Assembly (NCBI GenBank): GCA_000827495.1
Contig: KN817524.1
Coordinates: 2,262-66,261 of the forward strand
Source: Hypholoma sublateritium FD-334 SS-4
Taxonomy: Eukaryota > Basidiomycota > Agaricomycetes > Agaricales > Strophariaceae
Direction of reading: 5' to 3'
DNA: 64,000 nucleotides
Shown: positions 20,478 to 32,755 of the stretch, one piece after another
Layout: each line of letters begins with the position of its first letter
Position numbering within the stretch: position 1 is the first letter of the stretch
Program-made: the position numbers and the translations under genes
Notes under the pieces: model-generated
Told to the model about the DNA's origin: nothing
Seen by the model: only the letters and a program-made list of their open reading frames with translations
The model's database searches: none

Positions 20478-20910
20478 CTAGCATCCCGAGCAGTGGCTGT
20501 GTACCTCAAAGCCAACTTGCTGACCAAGCATTGAAAGCAGCTGTAAGGCTCACACTCACAAGTTCTTTACCGATTCTGTTCCCCAAACAATCATTATTTG
20601 CAGTACATACAGTACATGCATATCTATTGTGTGAGTCAATATGGCCTGGGTAATCTAACAACAGTGGAAAATATTGCATGGTCACTTATGAGCTGACATC
20701 CTGAGTGGTGGCTGTGTACCTCAAAGCCAACTTGCTGACCAAGCATTGAAAGCAGCTTCCAGGCTCACACTCAAGCTCTTTACCAATTCTGTTTCCATAA
20801 CAATTATTTGCATCATTGAAAGCAACTGTAAAGCTNACTCTCAAGCTCTTCACCAATTCTGTTTAGTAAACAATCATTCAGAGAACATACAGTACATGTA
20901 TATCTGGTCA
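20478..20910. repeat. ~205-bp satellite array, right part
   Basis: It resumes at the Copia-2 target duplication with the rest of the interrupted unit. Another unit starts at 20692, and a shortened, diverged unit follows to about 20910. The landmarks are the same as in the left part. From 20911 to 21528 the sequence is AT-rich; I see no gene in it. Confidence 0.8.
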
Positions 20911-21528
20911 ATATAGTGTTTTGTATACTGAACAATTGAGAGTATGATTCACTGATTGCATGCAATTCCAGTGATTTTGCCTTAATGTCTTGCACTCCTC
21001 CAGCGCTTTCTATAGTCAATATTTTAAACTAGTATATATAATATAGACAAATGACTCTGCCAAATATTATAAGTATTAAACAGAAAATGATGGAAAATTT
21101 GATGGTGTGCAAAGTGATCATGTGTGAAGGTGTGGTATTACACTGTACTTGGGAAGTTGGGATATTCTGTCAGGTTGCAAAGTTGAAGTCTGACATTAGA
21201 AAGTTGAAGAATAAAATGAAAGGATATTGTGTGCCTCAAAAATATATGTACAAGTCTTGTAAAATCATGCAGATCAAATGCAGATGTCTAAATAAATTAT
21301 TCTGTGTGGCCAGATAATGGNTATTGTGTCTGTTGTAGTTGCATTGGCACAGAATAGATCATTATTTGCACATACAAATGGATACAATAACAAAAAAATC
21401 ATCAAAAAAGACTCGTAGCCATGCCATGCAGTGGCCCACAAAGCAAGTCTGGGAGTAGAAGACATAGTTGACAGTTTGTGTAAATGCAGAGGTTCCACAG
21501 GTATACGAGTTCTTTAAGCACAGGGGGT

Positions 21529-21929
21529 GGGGCCCATAACCTGTAAGAATCTAGATATGAAGATAATGCTCAGTTGTTTGGGGGACAAATGACTAAATTT
21601 GTAGTAAATACCTAGATATGAAGATAATGCTACAAGACATCATAAGTACACATTATGGCAGAACGTAAAGTAAAGATAGCTCACCTCAGTTGTTTGGGGG
21701 ACAAACGACTGAGGTGCGCAAAATGGTATCGGCGGATTCTAAATACGTGTATGTAAAGAATCCGTGTTTGAGAATCATATGGCACAAATAAGATAAACGA
21801 TTGCACGAGCGCGCAAGGCAAGAATTCCAAATAACAGAGAAATAGAGTCCGTACTGAGAATGCGCTGCCGCACAACGGCGGCCGAACAAATCGGACGTGT
21901 GTTGCACGTTTGCGCGCGTTATTCCAACA
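21529..21929 (-). mobile_element. Relic Copia LTR (third family) with primer site
   Basis: On the minus strand a 388-bp LTR runs from TGTTGGAATAAC (21929) to ATTCTTACA (21542) and is followed by GGTTATGGGCCCC (21541-21529), the same primer site as the other two families. Only a short leader follows it; no Gag-Pol is recognisable toward lower coordinates. It is therefore a truncated element rather than a clean solo LTR. The LTR sequence is unrelated to the other two. Confidence 0.85.
21542..21712 (-). promoter_or_regulatory. Split-R leader module of relic LTR
   Basis: On the minus strand the order is CACCTCAG, A1 (21708-21685, 24 nt), intron 1 GTGAGC...TTGTAG (21684-21630, 55 nt), B1 (21629-21612, 18 nt), a GT...AG block (21611-21551, 61 nt), and tail C (21550-21542). 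The GT...AG block is a 19-nt linker, then A2 (21592-21569, one mismatch) fused to B2 (21568-21551, identical). A1 can fold into a strong hairpin (CTCAGT..GTTTG / CAAAC..ACTGAG). Confidence 0.78.
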
Positions 21930-21974
21930 AACTCATTTGAGCTGGTCATGACTGGGCATTATCTCTAAGTACTA

Positions 21975-22627
21975 TCACTGGCCCAATGTTTGAACCTTTT
22001 GATCAATTGGCTCATATCTTTACAACAACACAACATTATACTTTAATTTTTTTACCAATAGAAACTGGAGGTCTTGGCTACATACCTGTATTTTTTTCAG
22101 TGCAGAATTGTCAATTGGTGATATGTTTAAAGTGCTTTCAAAACTGACCTAGTGTTTGAAGCATTTGTCGCACGGTGGTCACACGGAAAGCGATCAAATT
22201 TCAAGATCCGAAGGCAGCGTGCTGAGGCGATGGCCTGTCGGAGAATGAATTTCTCTCGCCCAAGTCTACGTCGATTGTCACAGTTCCACTTTTACAAACA
22301 TTCTCTCCCGATGACACCTGTAAAACTTCTTTTAAACTGTTCTGCATTACTTCAAGAGCTCACTCAATTTTTTTTGAAGGAAGGAACCAAGTGTCACTCT
22401 TTCAATTCACCAAGAATTGCAAAACGCACACTTAATCTCTGACTTAATCTCTGTTTCTTGCCTTTGGATTTGAAATTCAAATAAAATAAAATTTACCGAG
22501 CCATGCGCGTAGACTACTCTTACCTTCACTGAAATTTTCAGATTTATTTAATGTGTGGCTGTGGAGGTATGTAGCAAAACGTCGCGATTTTCAAACACCC
22601 GACCTAGTTCAAACACTGGGCCAGGGA
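21975..22627. mobile_element. MITE-like element, TA-flanked
   Basis: The ends are inverted: CTGGCCCAATGTTTGAAC at the left and CTGGCCCAGTGTTTGAAC read inward from the right, each preceded by TCA/TCC. They are flanked by TA on both sides, as for Tc1/mariner-type insertion. The interior (653 bp overall) has no recognisable gene; the 96-codon ORF at 22152-22442 matches nothing I know. The right end lies 75 bp upstream of the omega-amidase start codon. Confidence 0.55.
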
Positions 22628-22702
22628 TATTCGGCATATTTCCTTATCGGGATTTGAGCATGAGCACTCTGCAGACGAGTACTTACTTTATTACCTTTCC
22701 CA

Positions 22703-24139
22703 ATGTCTGTGATCTCCACGCCTCCCTTGAGGGCCTTTACACTTGCGTTAATCCAGCTCGGAAATATTGGCTCAAATAAATTGAAGAATCTGCAACATGC
22801 GCGCGAAATGATTGTCAAGGCTGCGCAAGGCAAGCATTCTACAAAGAAACCGGATATCATCGTGCTACCTGTTTGTCTTCTAGGACAATTTGCCCGTAAT
22901 CTAGTCTAATTGACCTCAGGAATGTTTCAATTCGCCCTATGGGCACACTCATTTCCCAGTGTACGCAGAAAAGATCGGTTATGTGCCGGGCAAACTATAC
23001 GACGTGCAGCAAAGTCCGAGCGAAAGTGTCCAGATGTTGTCGTCCGTAGCAAAGGAAATCCGGACGTGGATAATCGGAGGTACGGATTCTTCTCTGAGTC
23101 AAATTTGAAGGGAGCATGGCCGACGTTACACTTTCCAGGTTCAATTCCGGAGCAGGACGCTGAGTCGGACAATAAGTTCTATAACACCTGCACTGTTTAC
23201 AATCCAGATGGTCATAACGTCTGTCTTGAGATATCAGACCAGGGTTCATATTCGTTTACATAGGTGACCTGGTCGCTATTCACCGCAAAGTCCACCTCTT
23301 TGACATCGACATTCCGGGAAAGATTAAGTTTAAGGCGAGTCAATATTCTACGATCTCTTCAGAAACGCTGTTAAATAGTGGAGCCTCAGGAAAGCGAGAC
23401 GCTCACAGGAGGAACAACTCTTAACGCTTTCAACACTGGTAGATGTCTCTCGCACTTGCGCAGTCGCAGGTTTAAACGCTCCAGCAGATTTTGCAAGGAT
23501 CGGATTGGGAATATGCTACGACATACGGTTCCCTGAGATGGCAATGATAGCTGCTCGTCAAGGTGAGTAGTCTTCGGCGTAGAGTTTCTGTTTGGTTTCT
23601 GTGGCTCAACAAAGGAAGGTTGTCATATGCTCATATACCCCGGGGCCTTCAATCTAACGACCGGGCCTCTGCATTGGGAGCTATTACAACGTAGCAGGTT
23701 CGTTTTGTCACGCACTGAGTTTATTCGCAGGTTAACTCGCTTAGGGCTGTGGACAATCAAGTTTTCGTAGCCATGTGTAGTCCTGCGCGAGATTTGACGG
23801 CCGGATACCACGCGGTTTGAATAATTTATCATCTAACATGAACACTGCGACTAAGAGATGCACAGTGGGGTCACTCTATGGTGGTAGATCCAATGTCAGT
23901 GCCATTGATCTGATTGGGTACACTATCGCTGACAATTTGAACAGGGCAAGGGTTCTTAAAGAAGCCGGAGAGGACGAAGAGATCATCTACGCAGATATTG
24001 GTGCGTAAGACATGGTGGAGTGGACAGGAAACTGAAACCGTGCTGTGTAGAACCCGACGCGCTGAAAGATGCTCGGGCAGGGATCCCTGTGACAGTGCAA
24101 AGGCGGTTCGACGTGTACACGGATGTTAGCAGGAAATGA
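22703..24139 (+). CDS. NIT2: Omega-amidase / nitrilase-family protein, NIT2-like
   Basis: It hydrolyses alpha-ketoglutaramate or alpha-ketosuccinamate in the family's best-studied members (human NIT2, yeast Nit3). About ten exons join to a protein of roughly 300 residues, the usual length. The catalytic triad is visible: Glu (LPECFNSPY, exon 2), Lys ([13 protein letters not shown]) and Cys ([12 protein letters not shown]). [23 protein letters not shown] and [10 protein letters not shown] complete the family pattern. Introns include 22871-22919, 23080-23138, 23211-23263, a GC-AG intron 23335-23389, and 23439-23484. The start gives [20 protein letters not shown], placing the conserved beta strand at the N terminus. 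I see no target peptide, so it is likely cytosolic. Confidence 0.9.
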
Positions 24140-24288
24140 TTCCATTTGGGTGGTTGCCGGATTTGTAAAGATCGTGGAAAGTTGTAGATGGTTGTAGAAC
24201 GATCATCAAATTTGTCGTAACAAGTCAAAAACGTACATAGACAGCGCTATCTTCATTTCATCCTCCATCCTCCCAGCCCTACTGCACA

Positions 24289-25757
24289 ATGGTTCGCGAA
24301 ACGTGAGCGCTTTTCAAAAGCCATCCCCTTATACATACTAAACTGCCCAGAAAATTCTACGACCTCTTGGAGGTCCCCCCAAATGCGTCAGAATCGGAGC
24401 TCAAGAAAGCTTACCGCAAGAAGTACGCCTCCAATTCCCACTTGGCTCGCAATGCTCATTCCCAGATGTTACTCAACAGAGCTCTTCGATTGCACCCTGA
24501 CAAGGGCGGCGACCCAGAGTTGTTCAAAGAAGTGACGCATGCGTGCGTTATTGCCTTTCAATCTTTGCTTATTTTCGTGCAAACTCATTCATTACCAGTT
24601 ACGAAGTTCTATCGGATCCTGACAAACGGAGCGTGTACGATGCAAGAGGAGAGGCTGGACTATCGGAGCAGGGTGGAATGGGTGGAATGGATCCCCAGGT
24701 GTGTGTCGCTAGTGACGACAGCTGTTCTACCATTCATCCATCTCCAGGATCTATTCAGCCAGCTGTTCGGTGGTGGCGGTGGTGGATTCTTTGGAGGCGG
24801 TGGCGGAGGCCGATCTCAAGGACCGCGCAAGACAAAGGACCTCGTGCATCGTGTCCATGTCACACTCGAGGATCTCTACAAGGGCAAAACGACCAAACTG
24901 GCTCTTACAAGAAACGTTATCTGCACCAAGTGCAAGGGCAAGGGTGGCAAAGATGGCGCCGTGAGGACGTGCAACACTTGCAGTGGTCGCGGTATCAAAG
25001 TCACCTTACGCCAAATGGGACCCATGATTCAGCAAATCCAGTCCCCTTGCGACGAATGCTCAGGAACTGGCGAAATCATCAACATGAAAGACCGTTGTAC
25101 CGGCTGCAAAGGCAAGAAGGTCCTCCCTGAAAAGAAGTTCCTCGAGGTCCACATCGATAAGGGCATGAAGGGGGGTCAAACAATTCAATTCAGAGGCGAG
25201 AGTGATCAATCGCCAACCGCCGACCCAGGGGATGTTGTGATTGTGATTGAAGAGAAGGCGCATGAACGATTCCGCCGCCAGGAAAACGACCTGATCATTG
25301 AAGTTGAAGTCGATCTACTTACCGCTCTCGCAGGAGGACAGATCGCTATCAAGCATCTGGATGACCGCGCCCTCATCGTGAAAATCGAGCCCGGCGAAGC
25401 CAAGCACGGTCAGTACTCCACGGCGCTTTTTAATTTGTTTTCAACTCAAACGTGTGCATCGCAACAGGTGAACTCAAGGTTATACATGGCCAGGGAATGC
25501 CCTCACAGCGACACCATGAACCCGGCGACCTTTATGTCAAAGTCGGTGTCAAGTTCCCCGATACAATCGATGCTGCGGCTATCCCTCTGCTAGAACGCGC
25601 TCTTCCACCTCGCCCGCCTCTCGAGAAATTCGACAAGAATGTTATCCTCGAGGAAGTTTCTCTGGACGAAACGGACACGCGGCAGCGGGGTGGCATGCAC
25701 GATGATCCCATGGACGAAGATCAGGAAGAGCCTCGTGTGCAATGCGCGAACCAATAG
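24289..25757 (+). CDS. YDJ1: Type I DnaJ (Hsp40) co-chaperone, Ydj1/Mas5-like
   Basis: It stimulates Hsp70 ATPase and delivers unfolded clients. Exon 1 is only 14 nt (24289-24302). The J domain has the HPD motif (LRLHPDKGGD) and YEVLSDPDKR; a Gly-rich linker follows (SQLFGGGGGGFFGGGGGG). The zinc-binding region has four repeats (CTKCKGKG, CNTCSGRG, CDECSGTG, CTGCKGKK), followed by the C-terminal client domains. The protein ends VQCANQ, so CANQ is a CaaX box, matching the farnesylated tail of yeast Ydj1 (CASQ). Last intron is about 25410-25468. The start codon is 149 bp from the omega-amidase stop, same strand. Confidence 0.93.
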
Positions 25758-25873
25758 ATATACGATAGCACTGTTTTTTTCTTCGGAGATGTTACACATT
25801 TCTGTTCATCGTGACCCTTGCAGCACTTGTAGATTCCCGCTTCCTACATTGATACACATCTAATACCTCGAAT

Positions 25874-26536
25874 TCATACATCCCAGCTAGTCTAAGATGG
25901 ATATTATGTATATTGAGCTGCCTGGCGGAACAATGTGTCAATACCTCTGGGTTGAGTTTGAAGTCTTCGTAGTCCTTGCGACTGAAAAAGCTGACTTCGG
26001 ATTCATTTTCTGCCGAAATGTTAGGGCAGACGGGGCAGAGAAAAGGAGGACTCGCCTAGTCCTACTTCAGCGAGAGTTTTGTCATCATTGTCGAGAATCC
26101 ACTCTTCGTGATCCAGATTGATGATAAGGTTAGATGTCTGAAAATAGTCAGAAAGCAAGTTCCGGGGCCGGGTTGCGGACTGACCTTGGCGCCGTGAGCC
26201 TTCGTGTAGAGCTTGAGGGTGTCTGGAAGAGGATAAATGGGGCGTGAGGCTTGCAAGATGCGGACTGACCAAGGACACATGAGCGATATGGCTTCCAGCC
26301 GGGCTGAGATGCGATGGCTGGAGGTTGTGAGCGGCTGATCGACGGAGCGATGTGGACTTACCTTGAGTAGCGGCCGATTTGAGCTGTGCGACGGTGGTGG
26401 ATGTGAGATCGATGTTGTGGAGCACGAGACTTTTTTCTGTGCGGAAGCGGAGCGATTTTATTATGCGGACGGTGAGCGTTGCATCTGTTGCTGGGCGGGC
26501 AGTGTTTGTGAGGATATCCTCGGGAGATTTGGACAT
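25874..26536 (-). CDS. UPF0538 (C2orf76-like) conserved protein
   Basis: The function of the family is unknown. The start is ATG at 26536. The order is a short N-terminal tail, the strand TLTVRIIKSLRFRTEKSLVL, the conserved PGWKPYRS.TLKLYTKAHGAK block split by an intron (about 26208-26273), SNLIINLDHEEWILDNDDKTL, ESEVSFFSRKDYEDFKLNPE and a terminal TSWDV. The human homologue also ends close to an SSW. The exon after DDKTLAEVGL is joined by a GC-AG intron (26010-26055). The fold is probably ubiquitin-like, by inference from strand pattern. It is divergent from the beta-glucosidase gene, with 106 bp between start codons. Confidence 0.8.
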
Positions 26537-26642
26537 GGAGGAAGGAGCCAAAATAGGCAGTCAGATGACGCGCCGCGTTTCCAAAATAGCCCCTGTCCCC
26601 CAGACTTAAAAGTCCCCACCCTTCTCCTCTCCCACAACAACC

Positions 26643-29600
26643 ATGGCCCATCCCTTCCTCACCGCCTCCATCCCCGACCTCGTCAGCAAGCTCAAGACAG
26701 ATGAAAAAATATCTCTGCTTGGCGCCCCCAACTGGTGGAACACCACCGCCATCGACCGTCTGGCCATCCCGTCAATTCGCATGAGCGACGGCCCAAACGT
26801 GACCTCACTGCACAGTAAAATCCCCGGCTAGCACTGACCCTCAGATAGGGCGTACGGGGCTCCTCGCATTTTGTCTCGACGCCTGCTCAGTGCTTGCCTG
26901 TGCGCCCCATTTCCTCTCTCCCCCGTCTCGCCTAACGCCGCGTTGCAGTGTGCGACCGCGCTCGCTTCCACATTTGACTCGGAGCTTATCCAGAAGGTTG
27001 GTGTCTTCTTGGCTCAAGAAACAAAGGCCAAGTCCTCCGTAATATTGCTGGCTCCTACGTGCAATATTCAACGCACTCCCCTTGGTGGGAGAGCCTTCGA
27101 GTCATTTTCCGAAGACCCTCATTTATCTGGTCGGTGTTCTCTTGTGTTGTCTGAAATATTCTCTCATCGTCTGTCACATCAGGTACAATGGCCGCTGCCT
27201 ATGTCAACGGTCTCCAGTCTGAGGGAGTATCTGCCAGTTCGTACTTAGTTTCAGGGCTGCCTCCCCATATAATTTATGTTGTATGGTACCAGCCATCAAG
27301 CATCTTGTTGCAAACGATCAAGAGCACGAGCGTACGGCGGCGGACTCTGTTGTTTCTAACAGGGCCCTCCGAGAAATATATCTGTATCCGTACGCACATG
27401 CTCTCCTTCTATTCAGACCTGTATTCTTACCGTCGTGTTAGATTTATGTTGGCACAAAAATATGCCCAGCCAGGAGCATACATGACTTCGTAACGCTTCT
27501 ATTGCACATTTAGGATTCAAGCCCTCATAGCTATATCACAGCTATGGCCGCATCAAGGGTGTCCACTGCTCCGAAAACAAGGAGTTATTGACCAATATCT
27601 TGCGCGGTGAATGGAAATTCAAGGGTATTATCGTTAGCGATTGGTAAATTTTCACATTTCCAGATTTATGTCCGATTCTAACAGATTCTAGGTTTGGAAC
27701 GTACAGCGTCGACAGCGCGATTAATGCCGGCCTCGACCTTGAGATGCCCGGTCCCCCGCGCTGGAGAAACTCCCTTCTCGTCTTACACTGCTTATCGGCC
27801 CAAAAATTGCTGTCTTCTACCATAGACGAGCGCGTTACCAACATCCTTACCTTCGTCCAGCAACAAGCCCGCAAGAACCCCAAAGTGGTCTTTGGGGACG
27901 GTGTCGAGCGTTCGCGTGATTCACCTGAGGGAAGGCAGTTTTGCCGCGCGTTGGCCGCTGAGACCATTGTGCTATTGAAAAATAGGAACGCCGTGCTTCC
28001 ACTCGTCAATGACAAACCCCTCAACATCGCCATAATTGGCCCAAATGTGAAAGAGCGCGTCATATCCGGCGGAGGATCTGCGGCACTTAAGGCGACCTAT
28101 GTTGTTACCCCGTGGCAAGGTATCAAGGCCGGTGCTCATAGTGAATCTACCCTTCGCTATCATGTCGGATGTTATGGTGAGTGTCTATTTATATATGTGG
28201 TGCTATCTACGTTCAGGCTGAATGAATAACACTGCAGCGCATAAATACCTTCCTACTCTGGAAAATTATCTTCAAACGCCACGCGGCGAGCCCGGATGGC
28301 TTTGTACCTTCTACTCTCACGACGAGCACGGTGAAATTTCCGTCCCGATCCAAGAATACGTCTTGAACGATACCAGAGTGAAGTTGAACGATTTCTTGCC
28401 GGAGGGCCTGACCACCACTTGGTCCATCAAACTAGAAGGAAAGCTAATGGTGACAAGCACTGCTCTGTATGAATTAGGTCTGACGGTTGCTGGTTCGTTA
28501 TTTTCCATCTTCCAATGTCTTTGCATAATCAAATTAAACTCATCAGGACGAGCAAAACTCTGGGTTGACGGAAAGCTTACCATTGATAATTGGACAAAGC
28601 AAACACCAGGTGACTTTTTCTATGGGTGCGTGATTTGGCGCGTTATATTTCATTAGACACCACTAACTTTGGGCCAGTCAAGGAACCATAGAAGAGAAGG
28701 CAATGATCCATCTAGACGCCGAGACATCTTACGATATATATGTACTTTATACCAACACACCTCCCCCAGACGGTGAGGACGATAAAGGCGAAGGCAGGCT
28801 TTCTCAACCTGCGTTGATGCGTGGAGTGGTAAGTCCACTCAATCTTTACGCTGTCCGCACGCTGAAACAAATATGCAGCGCCTCGGAGGTTGCGAAAAGA
28901 TAGACGCCGACAATGCTATAGAAGAGGCTGTATCTCTTGCGCGAAGCGCCGACGCCGTCATATATGTCGGTGGGTTGACTCCTGAATGGGAGAGTGAAGG
29001 TTTCGATCGCCCGTCACTCCAATTGCCTGGCCGTCAGGACGAATTAATAACTAAGTTGGCTCAGGCCAATCCGCGCACGGTTGTGTGCATCCAAGCTGTA
29101 CTTGATTTCCATTCTATGAAATAATATCGTCCCTCACATCTTTCTCAAGGGTTCTGCAGTTGCAATGCCATGGATCAATGATATTGCTGGACTGCTCCAA
29201 ACCTGGTATTCCGGAAACGAGGTCGGCAATGCTATAGCAGACGTCTTACTTGGAGTAGTAAACCCCAGCGGGCGGCTTCCTTTGACACTTCCGGTGAAAG
29301 CTCAAGATATCCCCGCTTATCTGAATGATCGAAGTGAACATGGCCGTATCAAGTAAGCGCGCTGCGTATGCGCTTTGAGTTTCCCGACTAATTTGCATTC
29401 CAGCTACCGCGAAGATCTATTCGTAGGATACAAACACTACCAAGCACGTGGGGTTGCGCCACTCTTTCCCTTCGGGTGTGTTTGATCTTACTTTTGTCAT
29501 ATTTTGCTGAGATTAGACGTGTCACAGATTTGGATTATCTTATACCAAATTCTCGCTTTCGAATTTGGCCGTTTCGCGTGGCCGGTGGACAAGTGCTCAG

Positions 29601-29936
29601 TCCTTATACGTGCAGATCAACGTCACTGTCCAGAACGACGGTGATCGAATGGGCTCCGAGGTCGTGCAATTATATGTGTCCCTTCCGGATATTGGCCTCA
29701 CTACACCCAGACTGCAGCTGAAAGGATTTGCAAAGGCCCACAGTGTTGATAAAGGAGCGGCAACTAACGTCACCATCAATTTGGATAAATATGCCTTCTC
29801 ATTTTGGGATGAGTCACAAAATTGCTGGAAGATAGCCGCAGGAAAGTACGGACTTCATATTGGCACTAGCAGTGATGATTTGCCTTTATATGATTCAATC
29901 GAACTCAAGGAAACTTTCACTTGGAAGGGTCTTTAG
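26643..29936 (+). CDS. GH3 beta-glucosidase with PA14 domain, no signal peptide
   Basis: It removes glucose from the non-reducing end of beta-glucosides. The start gives [20 protein letters not shown], which is not a signal peptide, so the enzyme is probably intracellular. Domains: the GH3 N-terminal barrel ([29 protein letters not shown]; catalytic nucleophile Asp in IIVSDWFGTYS near 27640-27710), the first half of the GH3 C-terminal domain ([17 protein letters not shown]), an inserted PA14 domain (about 28270-28840, [10 protein letters not shown]), the rest of the C-terminal domain ([13 protein letters not shown]), and the fibronectin III-like domain ([11 protein letters not shown] onward). 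About 850 residues; roughly a dozen short introns, all readable with GT-AG ends, so the gene looks intact. Confidence 0.9.
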
Positions 29937-30127
29937 AACACAATTACACATAATATACATACACATATATAAAGACAGCCAGTTCACGAGGATTGAACCT
30001 AGAAAGAACAATTCTACTTCGAGGAATGGATGGAAAGCGCATTTAGTTGATGCTTAGATAAAATATACAGCAATCCAAATACTAACACATGTAATGACAA
30101 CGCCCCCTGCAAATAGAAGAAATCGAA

Positions 30128-32462
<2,335 letters not shown>

Positions 32463-32755
32463 GACAGCAGGTGTAACTGTCAGGCTTCAAAGCTTAGCTT
32501 CAGCCGGCCAGCCAGTGCTGGATACTTAGTAATAGACTGATCCCGTGACCTTTTGGGCAAGCTCGATTTACCCGCAGAATCAACCAAGAATCAACGCAGA
32601 ATTAACAAAGTATTGTATGAATCAAGTTGAGAATTAATGTACATTGAAATGGTCCCAAATGCCAAGGTATATGCGGAGATGGTAAATACGAAAGTATGCC
32701 TGATAGTACAGATAAGATATGCTCTACCCAGAATATAATTAACGCGATTGCATGA

